Below are positions 16,483-23,795 of a DNA stretch of 36,915 bases, one piece after another. The stretch lies in the NCBI GenBank assembly GCA_028284075.1, contig JANQSL010000137.1, positions 1-36,915 of the forward strand, in the 5' to 3' direction. Within the stretch, counting starts at the first letter, position 1, and each line of letters starts with the position of its first letter. The notes beneath the pieces were generated by a model that saw only the letters and a list, made by a program, of their open reading frames with translations, did no database searches and had not been told where the DNA came from. The position numbers and the translations under genes are program-made. The DNA is from Candidatus Sumerlaeia bacterium. GTDB taxonomy: Bacteria; Sumerlaeota; Sumerlaeia; SLMS01; JAHLLQ01.

Positions 16483-16619
16483 CACAGGCCAACCTGGGTG
16501 GATTTCGGACTTCTCTCGATTGTTAGACTGACCACATTAACCGCCTTGTTGGCGCAAGAGGATTTCATTCGCCACCTGGCTCTGAGGCTTGACGCGTCAT
16601 CTCGCTTGAGCACATCGTT

Positions 16620-16641
16620 GCGCAACAAGTTGCGCGGAGGG
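16620..16641 (+). promoter_or_regulatory. Hairpin abutting a strong Shine-Dalgarno sequence before the golvesin-domain gene
   Basis: A 6-bp stem (GCGCAA at 16620-16625, TTGCGC at 16630-16635) with loop CAAG is followed at once by GGAGGG (16636-16641). Five bases later comes ATC at 16647, the proposed start codon. The ribosome-binding site itself is outside the stem. This motif is the main reason for preferring ATC 16647 over GTG 16674, which lies more than 30 bases from any Shine-Dalgarno sequence. Confidence 0.55.
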
Positions 16642-16646
16642 CTCTC

Positions 16647-18431
16647 ATCAAATCTCTGTTTCCTTCCCTGGCGGTGATGTGTGCCGTGACAGTTTCCTTT
16701 GCCGGTCCGGGCGAAATCATCATCGACAATACCGATTCCGGGTTTGCGGTCGAATCCGGAACATGGTTCCCGTCCGCAAACCCGGGTTTTTTCGGTACGA
16801 ACTCTCTCGTTGGGGGAACGAGTGGCCCGACCGGTTCCGTGCGTTGGACAGCTGACCTGTCGACGACAGGTGAATATGAAGTTTTTGCCTGGTGGGTGGC
16901 GTCCGGCAACCGCGCCGCGGACGCTCCTTATCGCGTCAACGCGTCCACCGGAGCAGCGACGGTTTTTGCGAACCAGACCACCAACAGCGCTCAATGGAAC
17001 TCTCTCGGCACATTCATCTTCAACGCGGGGGAGAGGTCTGTGGAACTCAGCACGGAAACGACGACCGGGGATTTTGTATCCGCGGACGCTGTTCGCTGGG
17101 CTTTCATTCGGGAGACTGACCCCGTAGTTCCCTGTACCGATGAGCCAACCGCCATCGATAACCTGGGTGGTTTCGGGAACTGCTTTGGATTCGACTTGCC
17201 GGGCGCACCGGAACCACACCCCGAAGCCAGGTGGGCACTGCATTCCGATCTGCCGGAGTTGTTCTCCTCCTACGGTGTTCTTTATTCATCGCGAGCGGTT
17301 TTACCGGAGGACAGCGGCGATACGGTTCCGCTCAATCTTCGAACGCAAACCAATAACGGCTTCACGACAATCGACGATGATTTTGATGTGTTTCTTTTTC
17401 ATATAACGATCGGAGCCGGTTTGCCTTCGGCGACACGCATCGTTATTCATGTCAGGAACAATGGTTCAAACCCGGAGATCATTCGCCCGTCTCAAGTGAT
17501 TCGGACGACCGGAACCATCGGCAACGAGCACGAGATGGAATCGACGCTCGGACGGCGCTGGGTGGAAGGGGATTATGATCTTCGCCCTGCAGAATACACG
17601 ATCCCCGCGGGAGGAGAGGCCGTTATCGCGTGGTCAGATGTTTTCGGCCCTCCCGGGCGCAACTGTTTTGGCATGGTCCACGGGGATGTTGTCGATCCTG
17701 ACTCAGAGACCGACCTTGAAGTTTCCGTCGTGGCGATTCCCGGCGTTTCGCAGGGTCAGATCCTCTCCGAGACGTCATCCTGGCTCGAAGTCGCGGCAAC
17801 TTCCGCCGACAGTGTTCCCATTACCACACCCCCCGGAGCATCCGAACTTCGCCGTGCCGTGGGCATGTTTCCGAATTTTCAATGGCGTTCGGAAACGCCG
17901 ACAATCGACGCCGTATCGTTGCCGCCGACAGGCACCGCGTTTCAAATGGCACTCTCGGAAATCCAGGCGGCGAGTTGTATCGATGGACGTCAAACCGTTG
18001 ATATGGCTCTCCATCCCGGTTATGCTCACGGCGATACAATCGGGAACTACATGGTCGACTATCGTGTCTCGTTCCACCTTGTAAACAGCAGCCGGACCGA
18101 ACCGAAAGCGTTCGACCTGACGTTTGGCCGCACCGATGCCGACATTGGCCTTGCCTGGCGCGTCGCGGCGAACAGTTCCCCGGTCGGTGATGAAGATGTT
18201 GATATGCAACCTGTCACTACAGAGTGGGCAGGCCCGAATCAATCCGACGTCATACTGTTCGATTCGCTGCTGGAACCTGTCGGTGGGTCGATCACGCTGC
18301 CGCCCTGCGGTGAGCGTTACGTTGCATTGCGGTTTATCGTGCTTGGTAACTCGTCCCTTCCGTTCCAGATCAATGTCGAACCGGCCGAACCGGACCCGCT
18401 TCCATTAGTGGATGTCTGGTTATTGGAATAA
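16647..18431 (+). CDS. Secreted protein with N-terminal golvesin/Xly CBD-like domain
   Basis: About 594 residues if translation begins at ATC 16647. That start yields a textbook signal peptide, (M)KSLFPSLAVMCAVTVSFA with cleavage before GPGE, whereas the first conventional start (GTG 16674 or ATG 16677) removes its charged and half its hydrophobic part. Mature residues of about 1-130 match golvesin-type carbohydrate-binding domains: IIIDNTDSGF, the GTWFPS region, GEYEVFAWW and FVSADAVRWAF. The rest contains beta-rich segments with several cysteines (PVVPCTDEPTAI, NLGGFGNCFGFDLP, AASCIDGRQT, LPPCGERY) that could form disulfides, and no catalytic motif I recognise. It is divergent from the small repeat protein. 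It is probably exported to the periplasm or cell surface; the ligand is unknown. Confidence 0.78.
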   Translation: MKSLFPSLAVMCAVTVSFAGPGEIIIDNTDSGFAVESGTWFPSANPGFFGTNSLVGGTSGPTGSVRWTADLSTTGEYEVFAWWVASGNRAADAPYRVNASTGAATVFANQTTNSAQWNSLGTFIFNAGERSVELSTETTTGDFVSADAVRWAFIRETDPVVPCTDEPTAIDNLGGFGNCFGFDLPGAPEPHPEARWALHSDLPELFSSYGVLYSSRAVLPEDSGDTVPLNLRTQTNNGFTTIDDDFDVFLFHITIGAGLPSATRIVIHVRNNGSNPEIIRPSQVIRTTGTIGNEHEMESTLGRRWVEGDYDLRPAEYTIPAGGEAVIAWSDVFGPPGRNCFGMVHGDVVDPDSETDLEVSVVAIPGVSQGQILSETSSWLEVAATSADSVPITTPPGASELRRAVGMFPNFQWRSETPTIDAVSLPPTGTAFQMALSEIQAASCIDGRQTVDMALHPGYAHGDTIGNYMVDYRVSFHLVNSSRTEPKAFDLTFGRTDADIGLAWRVAANSSPVGDEDVDMQPVTTEWAGPNQSDVILFDSLLEPVGGSITLPPCGERYVALRFIVLGNSSLPFQINVEPAEPDPLPLVDVWLLE

Positions 18432-18470
18432 GCCTTTCACGAAAAAGAAGTGGTCTCGCGCAGGCTAATC

Positions 18471-18490
18471 TCTCAGCGTCTCTGCGTTTG
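18471..18490. repeat. Single copy of the CGCAGAGACGC(A/T)GAGA-type intergenic motif
   Basis: The complement strand here reads CGCAGAGACGCTGAGAG. I recognise this as a close form of a short motif scattered between genes in many environmental bacteria. It lies between the stops of two convergent genes and no second copy is visible in this window. Whether it is mobile, structural or regulatory cannot be told from one copy. Confidence 0.35.
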
Positions 18491-18504
18491 CACCTTGATA
18501 AGCC

Positions 18505-18903
18505 TTACTTTATTCGTGTCAGGTACTTTCGCCAAGGGGTCCAGTAATGCTGTGGCCATCCTTCCGTCACACCGTCGTAGTCGTGTTCCGGCACGTTAAG
18601 ATGCACAAGATCAATACGCCCGCCGTCAGCCTCGTCCGAGAACGTCAGGATCAACGTTGAATCCTGATCATCCGCGTTGAATTTTGTCGATCGCCACGAC
18701 TGAACGATCAGCCTTGGCCTTGCGAACGCCAGCATTCTCCCCGTCAAAACACCATCAAAGGCACTGAACTTCGAACCCGGTGTTTCTTCGACCTCGACCG
18801 CGGCTCCAGTGAACCCGGCATGCTCTTCCGCCGTGACATACATTTCATAAAGCCGTGCTGCCGATGCAGGCAGTACGACAGATTGTTGAATTGCCCGTGT
18901 CAT
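18505..18903 (-). CDS. SRPBCC-fold protein, AHSA1 (activator of Hsp90 ATPase 1-like) family
   Basis: This is a 132-residue small soluble protein of the START/SRPBCC superfamily. It opens with AIQQSVVLPASAARLYEMYVT, the usual first strand and helix. It then has the GAAVEVEETPGSKFSAFDGVLTGR hairpin, VQSWRSTKF, STLILTFSDE and the C-terminal helix GWPQHYWTPWRKYL, an arrangement typical of AHSA1 proteins. These bind hydrophobic ligands or other proteins; no specific role can be assigned. The ATG at 18903 has GAGGAG about seven bases upstream; an open frame to 18942 is not supported. It is the last gene in a minus-strand set following rnpB and the small membrane protein. Confidence 0.88.
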   Translation of the reverse strand: MTRAIQQSVVLPASAARLYEMYVTAEEHAGFTGAAVEVEETPGSKFSAFDGVLTGRMLAFARPRLIVQSWRSTKFNADDQDSTLILTFSDEADGGRIDLVHLNVPEHDYDGVTEGWPQHYWTPWRKYLTRIK

Positions 18904-18999
18904 GGAAGAACTCCTCGAAGAGTGCTGACAGACTGCTTCCACACGATACCGAGAAAATCAAACCGGACTTTCATTGCCGGCAGGACACACGTGGTTTGC

Positions 19000-19221
19000 C
19001 TACGCGAGTCGGCTTACCAGCGCACCAAGGGCAAGCAGTGCCACTGTGGTCGTCATCCCGCCTCCGACGAACCAGACGCACAACTTTCCGAAGCTTTTCA
19101 GTGTGAACACAGCCCGGGGTCCGAATGCATCAGCGTCCTCAGGAAACGCCACGAATCGCACAAACACCGTCACCATGCCAAAGATAACGGTCCCTTGAAC
19201 CAGAACCTGCCAGATTTCCAT
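19000..19221 (-). CDS. Small hypothetical membrane protein with two transmembrane segments
   Basis: The 73-residue product has two hydrophobic helices: IWQVLVQGTVIFGMVTVFVRF at the N-terminus and LCVWFVGGGMTTTVALLALGAL at the C-terminus. They are joined by a loop with EDADAFGPR. I do not recognise the family. The ATG at 19221 has GGAGGAG four bases upstream, which makes translation credible and rules out the longer frame reaching 19308 into rnpB. It begins about 33 bases past the 3' end of the RNase P RNA and may be transcribed with it or from a promoter overlapping the rnpB tail. Confidence 0.72.
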   Translation of the reverse strand: MEIWQVLVQGTVIFGMVTVFVRFVAFPEDADAFGPRAVFTLKSFGKLCVWFVGGGMTTTVALLALGALVSRLA

Positions 19222-19254
19222 TCGCTCCTCCTCCAGGAGAACTTGAACCGGAAC

Positions 19255-19662
19255 GCGGGGCGGGCCTGTAAGCCGAATTCTGTCTTCGCCGAAACGAAGT
19301 GCGATCATTCGACTGGGACCTGAGTCGCCTCAGGCCTCGAGCTGCCAACCCGCGGGTCAAACGAGCCGGGCCGGCTCTTCCCGCCTATTCGGCATTGCTC
19401 CGGGTGGGGTTTGACAGGCCGCCCTGTTGCCAGGACGCCGGTGCGCTCTTACCGCACCATTTCAACCTTGCCTGTGCCTGTCTCCGCTCCTTTCGGAACT
19501 TCGGCGGGCCATCGGCGGTGTGTTTTCTGTTCCACTTTCCGTCGGCTTTCGCCGCCCTGTCGTTAACAGGCACCCTGCCCTTCGGAGTTCGGACTTTCCT
19601 CCGGAAGCTCGTTTTTCCCACGAGAGAAAGACAACTTCCGGCGATCGCGCGGCCCGCCCGCG
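19255..19662 (-). ncRNA. rnpB: RNase P RNA (bacterial type A)
   Basis: RNase P RNA is the catalytic RNA that trims tRNA 5' leaders. On the minus strand the conserved core is plain: GAGGAAAGTCCGAACTCC followed by GGGCAGGGTGCC (5' half of P4 and CR-I), then GGAAAGTGGAACAGAAAAC with ACCGCC, and GGTAAGAGCGCACCGG. The 3' end reads GACAGAATTCGGCTTACAGG, as in most bacterial rnpB genes. Helix P1 closes the molecule: GGGCGGGCC (19659-19651) pairs perfectly with GGCCCGCCC (19266-19258), extended by further G-C pairs with one bulge. This sets the ends to within a few bases and gives about 408 nt, a normal length. Open frames across this stretch on either strand are fortuitous. Confidence 0.96.
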
Positions 19663-19894
19663 CCGGTTTGATGATCAGGACTCCTGCCGATGCTCAATTC
19701 AACCGGAATCAGACCTTCGTGTTTGTTTGTGACGCCGAAGGGGTGCGGAAGCCTCAACGAATGGCTGTTGGAAACCGTTTGCCGTATAAGGAAAAGCAGT
19801 CTCATGGAGTTTCCGGTTTCCGTCAGTGAGCAGCGGAATGATCCTGTTTCCTGCGTTTTTCCCGTCGGACCATCTCTCATGGATTCGGATACTC

Positions 19895-21865
19895 ATGCGT
19901 GTCTCCTCCTTCTCCTTTATGGCAATTCTCCTGACCGTCGGTTACAGAGCTGCATGCGGCCAGTCCCCCGAGGGTTTGTACTTTCATTCCGCCGACGGTG
20001 GAGCTCTCCGCATCGAGCGTCTGCCTGACGGAGGCTTTGACGTTACTCCGCACGGCCCACTGACGGTTTGGCACTGGTGGGCGAGTATGGAAGGAACAAC
20101 GCTGAAGCTTGAGATCGATTACTCGCTCGCGACGCGTGAGCTGTTCGGGGCGGAACCGGTTCCCGATCCCGCGCGTCAGTATTTTCTCCTCGAGCCTTCC
20201 GTCCGGTACCCGGGTGGCTGGGACTTGACGGGCGGACGGGCGCTTCCCGATCCGGATCCGAGAATGCTTGAGGAGCCCTTTTGGGGGTTTCTCTATCCTC
20301 TGCCAACCGCCGCGGATCGAATATACGTTCGCTATATCGATCGTTTGCCGAATCGAAAAACGGAACCCTTCGAGCCGCCGGTTACCGATGCCTTGCGGGC
20401 TGTGGCATTGATGGGAGCCGCCCGGGATGTTCTGGAGGTTGATCCGGAGGATTCAGTGCGTCGGATCGTTTATCTCGATGCGCTCGTTCGGACCGGCCGA
20501 ATGGAGGATCTGGGACAACGACTTGACGAGTGGGAGACGGATATTCTTGCCGGGTCAAACCCCGCTCTTTCCGTTATGGCAAGCCGTGCACGAAATTCCA
20601 TTGAGGCATATGGTTTGTACCTGGAGGGGCGGAACGCCTGGAGTGCCGTGCAGCCGGTTGCTGACAACAAACTCTCACTGGAAGAGCTGATACTGCATAT
20701 CCCCACACTAGCCGGGTACGATGAATCCCGCCCGTTTCCAGCTTCACTCTATACCGGTGGGATCCCGAATTTCCTCGGAGCCCAGGTTGCATCGAAGGTT
20801 CTCGTCACGGAATCGTACTTTCAAATGATGCGGGGCGAACGTGAAGAGGCGCTGGCCACTCTTGCCGGCGTGTGCCGCATGGGCCAGGTCTATCAACGGG
20901 GAGAGACGCTGATCAGTATTCTGATCGGAATCGCAATTCACCAGACCGGCTTGCGTGGCATGGAGGTGTTTATTCTCAATGCGTGCGAAACACCCGGAGA
21001 GTTCGATGTGGTCCGGCGTCACCTGGACATGCTCGATGACTGGCACCAGGAGTGGCGTGCGCAGGACATTCGGGACCGGATCGTATCAGAACCAATGGCG
21101 AATGTCATGGCTCAGTCCGGCAACGGGAACCTGGCCGAAGTGGAAACACGCAACCTCAGTCTCGCGGCCCGGCACGAATTAACTCGTGCGGCGGCCATCG
21201 TCCGTGAGACACGGGTGCGGTTTCAGCGTTTTCCCGATTCTTTGGAAGACGGTATCGCATCTCATCGTGTGCCTCATGATCCCTTCGATGATGCGCCTTT
21301 ACGGCATGAACAATGGCAAAATGAGTTTCTTGTCTGGTCCATTGGCCCCGACCGGAATGACGACCACGGACTGATCGAGTACGATCCGACAAATGGAACT
21401 GTCAGCCAGGGTGATATTGTCGTCACGATACCACGGAAGCGACGGTATCCATTTTCAAGAGACGGCTTCCGGCCGCAAACAACCGAAGATGTCGATCGGA
21501 CTTTCACCGTCGGACTTCCGCCGGACAATTTTGCGGATACCCGGTCTCGAGGACTCACGGTTCATCCCGGCGAACCGCCGGTCATTTTCAGTTTTGGTCC
21601 GGATGCTGATGAGAACCGGTACAAAGAACAGAAACCGATAGTTGTTTCGGGAGTGTCCTTTGCGAACGATCCGTTCGGAGTGCCTCAATCCGCAAACACC
21701 GCCTTCGCCACTTCAGATGCCCGTCGGAAAAGGGTCGAGAACGAACCTCAATACGATCCGACGAACGGCACTGTGAGTAACGGGAATCTTTATTACCGCC
21801 GGGAGCAGGGGCCTTTCACCGTCATCCGCCAACTTCGAGATTGTATTCCCGGGCGCGATCCATGA
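19895..21865 (+). CDS. Large secreted hypothetical protein with duplicated YDPTNGTVS tail motif
   Basis: The 656-residue product starts at ATG 19895 with a signal peptide (MRVSSFSFMAILLTVGY, cleavage near ACG-QS). The middle (about 180-440) is helical and includes a stretch around EALATLAGVCRMGQVYQRGE, hinting at short helical repeats. The C-terminal third contains LVWSIGPDRNDDHG followed by YDPTNGTVSQGDI, then FSFGPDADENRY and a second copy, YDPTNGTVSNGNLYY. In my recollection this motif ends type II secretion pseudopilin-like proteins of related environmental lineages, where it follows a similar 'WSxGPD.D.G' segment. No prepilin N-terminus is present here. The function is unknown. Its last 44 bases overlap the convergent sulfatase-fold gene. 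Confidence 0.75.
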   Translation: MRVSSFSFMAILLTVGYRAACGQSPEGLYFHSADGGALRIERLPDGGFDVTPHGPLTVWHWWASMEGTTLKLEIDYSLATRELFGAEPVPDPARQYFLLEPSVRYPGGWDLTGGRALPDPDPRMLEEPFWGFLYPLPTAADRIYVRYIDRLPNRKTEPFEPPVTDALRAVALMGAARDVLEVDPEDSVRRIVYLDALVRTGRMEDLGQRLDEWETDILAGSNPALSVMASRARNSIEAYGLYLEGRNAWSAVQPVADNKLSLEELILHIPTLAGYDESRPFPASLYTGGIPNFLGAQVASKVLVTESYFQMMRGEREEALATLAGVCRMGQVYQRGETLISILIGIAIHQTGLRGMEVFILNACETPGEFDVVRRHLDMLDDWHQEWRAQDIRDRIVSEPMANVMAQSGNGNLAEVETRNLSLAARHELTRAAAIVRETRVRFQRFPDSLEDGIASHRVPHDPFDDAPLRHEQWQNEFLVWSIGPDRNDDHGLIEYDPTNGTVSQGDIVVTIPRKRRYPFSRDGFRPQTTEDVDRTFTVGLPPDNFADTRSRGLTVHPGEPPVIFSFGPDADENRYKEQKPIVVSGVSFANDPFGVPQSANTAFATSDARRKRVENEPQYDPTNGTVSNGNLYYRREQGPFTVIRQLRDCIPGRDP

Positions 21866-23795
21866 GGACACGGTGCGCATGATCGAACACTTCCTGCGTG
21901 GGCGGCCCCTCAAAACCTCCAACGCGGAGATAACGAAACGTGCCGTCTCTTGTGTCGAGAATCCAGGCCCATTCGCCTATAACCGCCCTGACGGCCTTGA
22001 ACTCATAGAACGGCGGTGCGAGATACTGCCGGAGACCCCCGGCCCTCTTCCTGTAGACCGGCAGTCCCTTCGTCATGTCCACAGAGGTGCTAAACAGCGG
22101 GCGGTCTTTATCAGGAACATCGCTGAGGAGTGACTGACCTCTCATCCACTCGGGAGGAGACTCGCCGAGCGCTTCCACAAGTGTCGGAGCGACATCCAGC
22201 AGTTGAACGTTGTTTTCAACGATTCCCGCATGTTCAGCACCGGGAAAACGGATCATGAGAGGTATGCGTTCGTTGGGGTGGCGCCGATTGGAGTGGTCAG
22301 ATGTAATGACAAGGATGGTCTCTTCCAGAATGTTTCGAGCTTCCAATACCTCCCACACCTCGCGAATGAACCGGTCAAAGTCCAGCAGGGAATCGTCGCG
22401 TTCGCGAGTCTTGAGGGGATAAGCGGGAGTCTCTTCCTCAAGGGCAAAGTGCGCTTCCCTTGCGGCGAAAATGGGCCCGTGCGTTCCCAGCAGGTGGAGA
22501 TGAAGCATGAACGGCGAAGAGGTGTTTGCGAGCCAGTCGAGCGCCATCTCCCTGCGATCGCTGTCCGCCCAGCCCGCGAGACTCTCATCCAGTCCGAAAA
22601 ACTCCTCCCGCAGATCCCGCAGATAGAAGATGTGCTGAACACGGGACAGGAGACGGTCGTTGATTTGATAGAGAAAAAAAGACGTTTCGTCGCCACTGAC
22701 ACGCCGTGAAACGAGAAAATGCCAGAGAGCGCCGCGGCCGCGGCCGTTGACTTGATCAAACCCGTTCAGCATGTTCCAGTCGAACGGATCCACATAGTTG
22801 CGCATGCCAATGGAGCATGACTCGAATCCAGCGTTTTCCAGAAGCCCGGGAAGGTGTCTTCGTGCAGGCACACCCATGAGAACGTCGGGCCAGTAAAGAA
22901 CACCTGTATCGAGTGGATAGATACCTGTCAGCAGAGAGATGTCGGAGGGAGTCGAAAACCCGGAATTCGTGAAGGCATTCTCGCAAAACAGAAACTGATC
23001 CCTGACCGATTCAAGGAAAGGGGATGTTTCGTGCTCGTAGCCATAGACGGACAAAGCATCCGCATCGATTCCGTCACTCGCGAGGATAACAATGTTTGGA
23101 AGATTTTCGGAAGCCAGGTCAGGAAAATCGGGGATGCTCTCCTTCGTCCACCCGCCACTCAATCCATAGACGAGATGTGCGATCGGAGAAACCCCTAGGA
23201 AGATTCCCATTCCGATCCGGAGGCGGGAGAACTCCATTGGTGAAAGTCGGCGGCTCTTCCATCGCACGAACCAGAACAGAACACCGGCAGCCACGAGGAA
23301 ACCGGCCGTATAGGCAAGGCGGCGGGCACCGTCGGTTGTCGAAATTCCTATCTGGGCGGTCGAGTAGGTGAAGTTGTCAAACAGGAGAACGAGCCACCCC
23401 GCCATCAGGACGGAGACAAGTCCGCAGGCCAAATGGCCACAAAGGGAGGCGGCTGATTTTGCCCGAATTTTTTGTCCGGCCGTGGCCAGGAGAAAAATCG
23501 GCAGGCCGATTCCAATGCAAGGCACCAATGGCGCCAGAAACAGAACCATGACCACCATTGTCGTTTCGACACTGGTGAGAAAAGAAGGCTTGGTGACGAA
23601 GAAAAGCCACTCCAGCAGCACCATAAAATGAATGGCGGCAAGAGCCACGCCGGTGGGAAACATGACCGGCGCTTCGATGAAGACCCGCTTCTCCACGTCC
23701 TCCTGTTGCGTGTCGGAATCCTGCCCCGTTACTGAGTCGTCGTCCGGTTGCGAAGGAGAAACAATTCTCTGACGCTGTCTCCGACTTTCTGACAT
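21822..23795 (-). CDS. Membrane sulfatase-fold (alkaline phosphatase superfamily) enzyme
   Basis: The 657-residue protein has a charged N-terminal 45 residues, about five transmembrane segments (about residues 47-210) and a large extracytoplasmic sulfatase-fold domain. This is the architecture of LtaS and phosphoethanolamine transferases. Metal-ligand landmarks are NIVILASDGIDADALSVYGY at the domain start, LHLLGTHGP and ITSDHSNRRHPNERIPLMI. At the nucleophile site, where sulfatases have C-x-P-x-R, the sequence is STPSD (about 281-285): Cys is Ser and Arg is Asp, so formylglycine activation is unlikely. Ser or Thr could be the nucleophile, as Thr is in LtaS-type enzymes. ATG 23795 has GGGAGA upstream and overlaps the methyltransferase stop by 67 bases. 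It probably transfers a phosphoryl or sulfo substituent to an envelope glycan or lipid (inference). Confidence 0.85.
   Translation of the reverse strand: MSESRRQRQRIVSPSQPDDDSVTGQDSDTQQEDVEKRVFIEAPVMFPTGVALAAIHFMVLLEWLFFVTKPSFLTSVETTMVVMVLFLAPLVPCIGIGLPIFLLATAGQKIRAKSAASLCGHLACGLVSVLMAGWLVLLFDNFTYSTAQIGISTTDGARRLAYTAGFLVAAGVLFWFVRWKSRRLSPMEFSRLRIGMGIFLGVSPIAHLVYGLSGGWTKESIPDFPDLASENLPNIVILASDGIDADALSVYGYEHETSPFLESVRDQFLFCENAFTNSGFSTPSDISLLTGIYPLDTGVLYWPDVLMGVPARRHLPGLLENAGFESCSIGMRNYVDPFDWNMLNGFDQVNGRGRGALWHFLVSRRVSGDETSFFLYQINDRLLSRVQHIFYLRDLREEFFGLDESLAGWADSDRREMALDWLANTSSPFMLHLHLLGTHGPIFAAREAHFALEEETPAYPLKTRERDDSLLDFDRFIREVWEVLEARNILEETILVITSDHSNRRHPNERIPLMIRFPGAEHAGIVENNVQLLDVAPTLVEALGESPPEWMRGQSLLSDVPDKDRPLFSTSVDMTKGLPVYRKRAGGLRQYLAPPFYEFKAVRAVIGEWAWILDTRDGTFRYLRVGGFEGPPTQEVFDHAHRVLMDRAREYNLEVGG

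Noticed and set aside
19299-19829. Open frame of 176 codons on the plus strand
   Set aside because: It lies antisense across rnpB and has no ribosome-binding site; RNA conservation explains the sequence.
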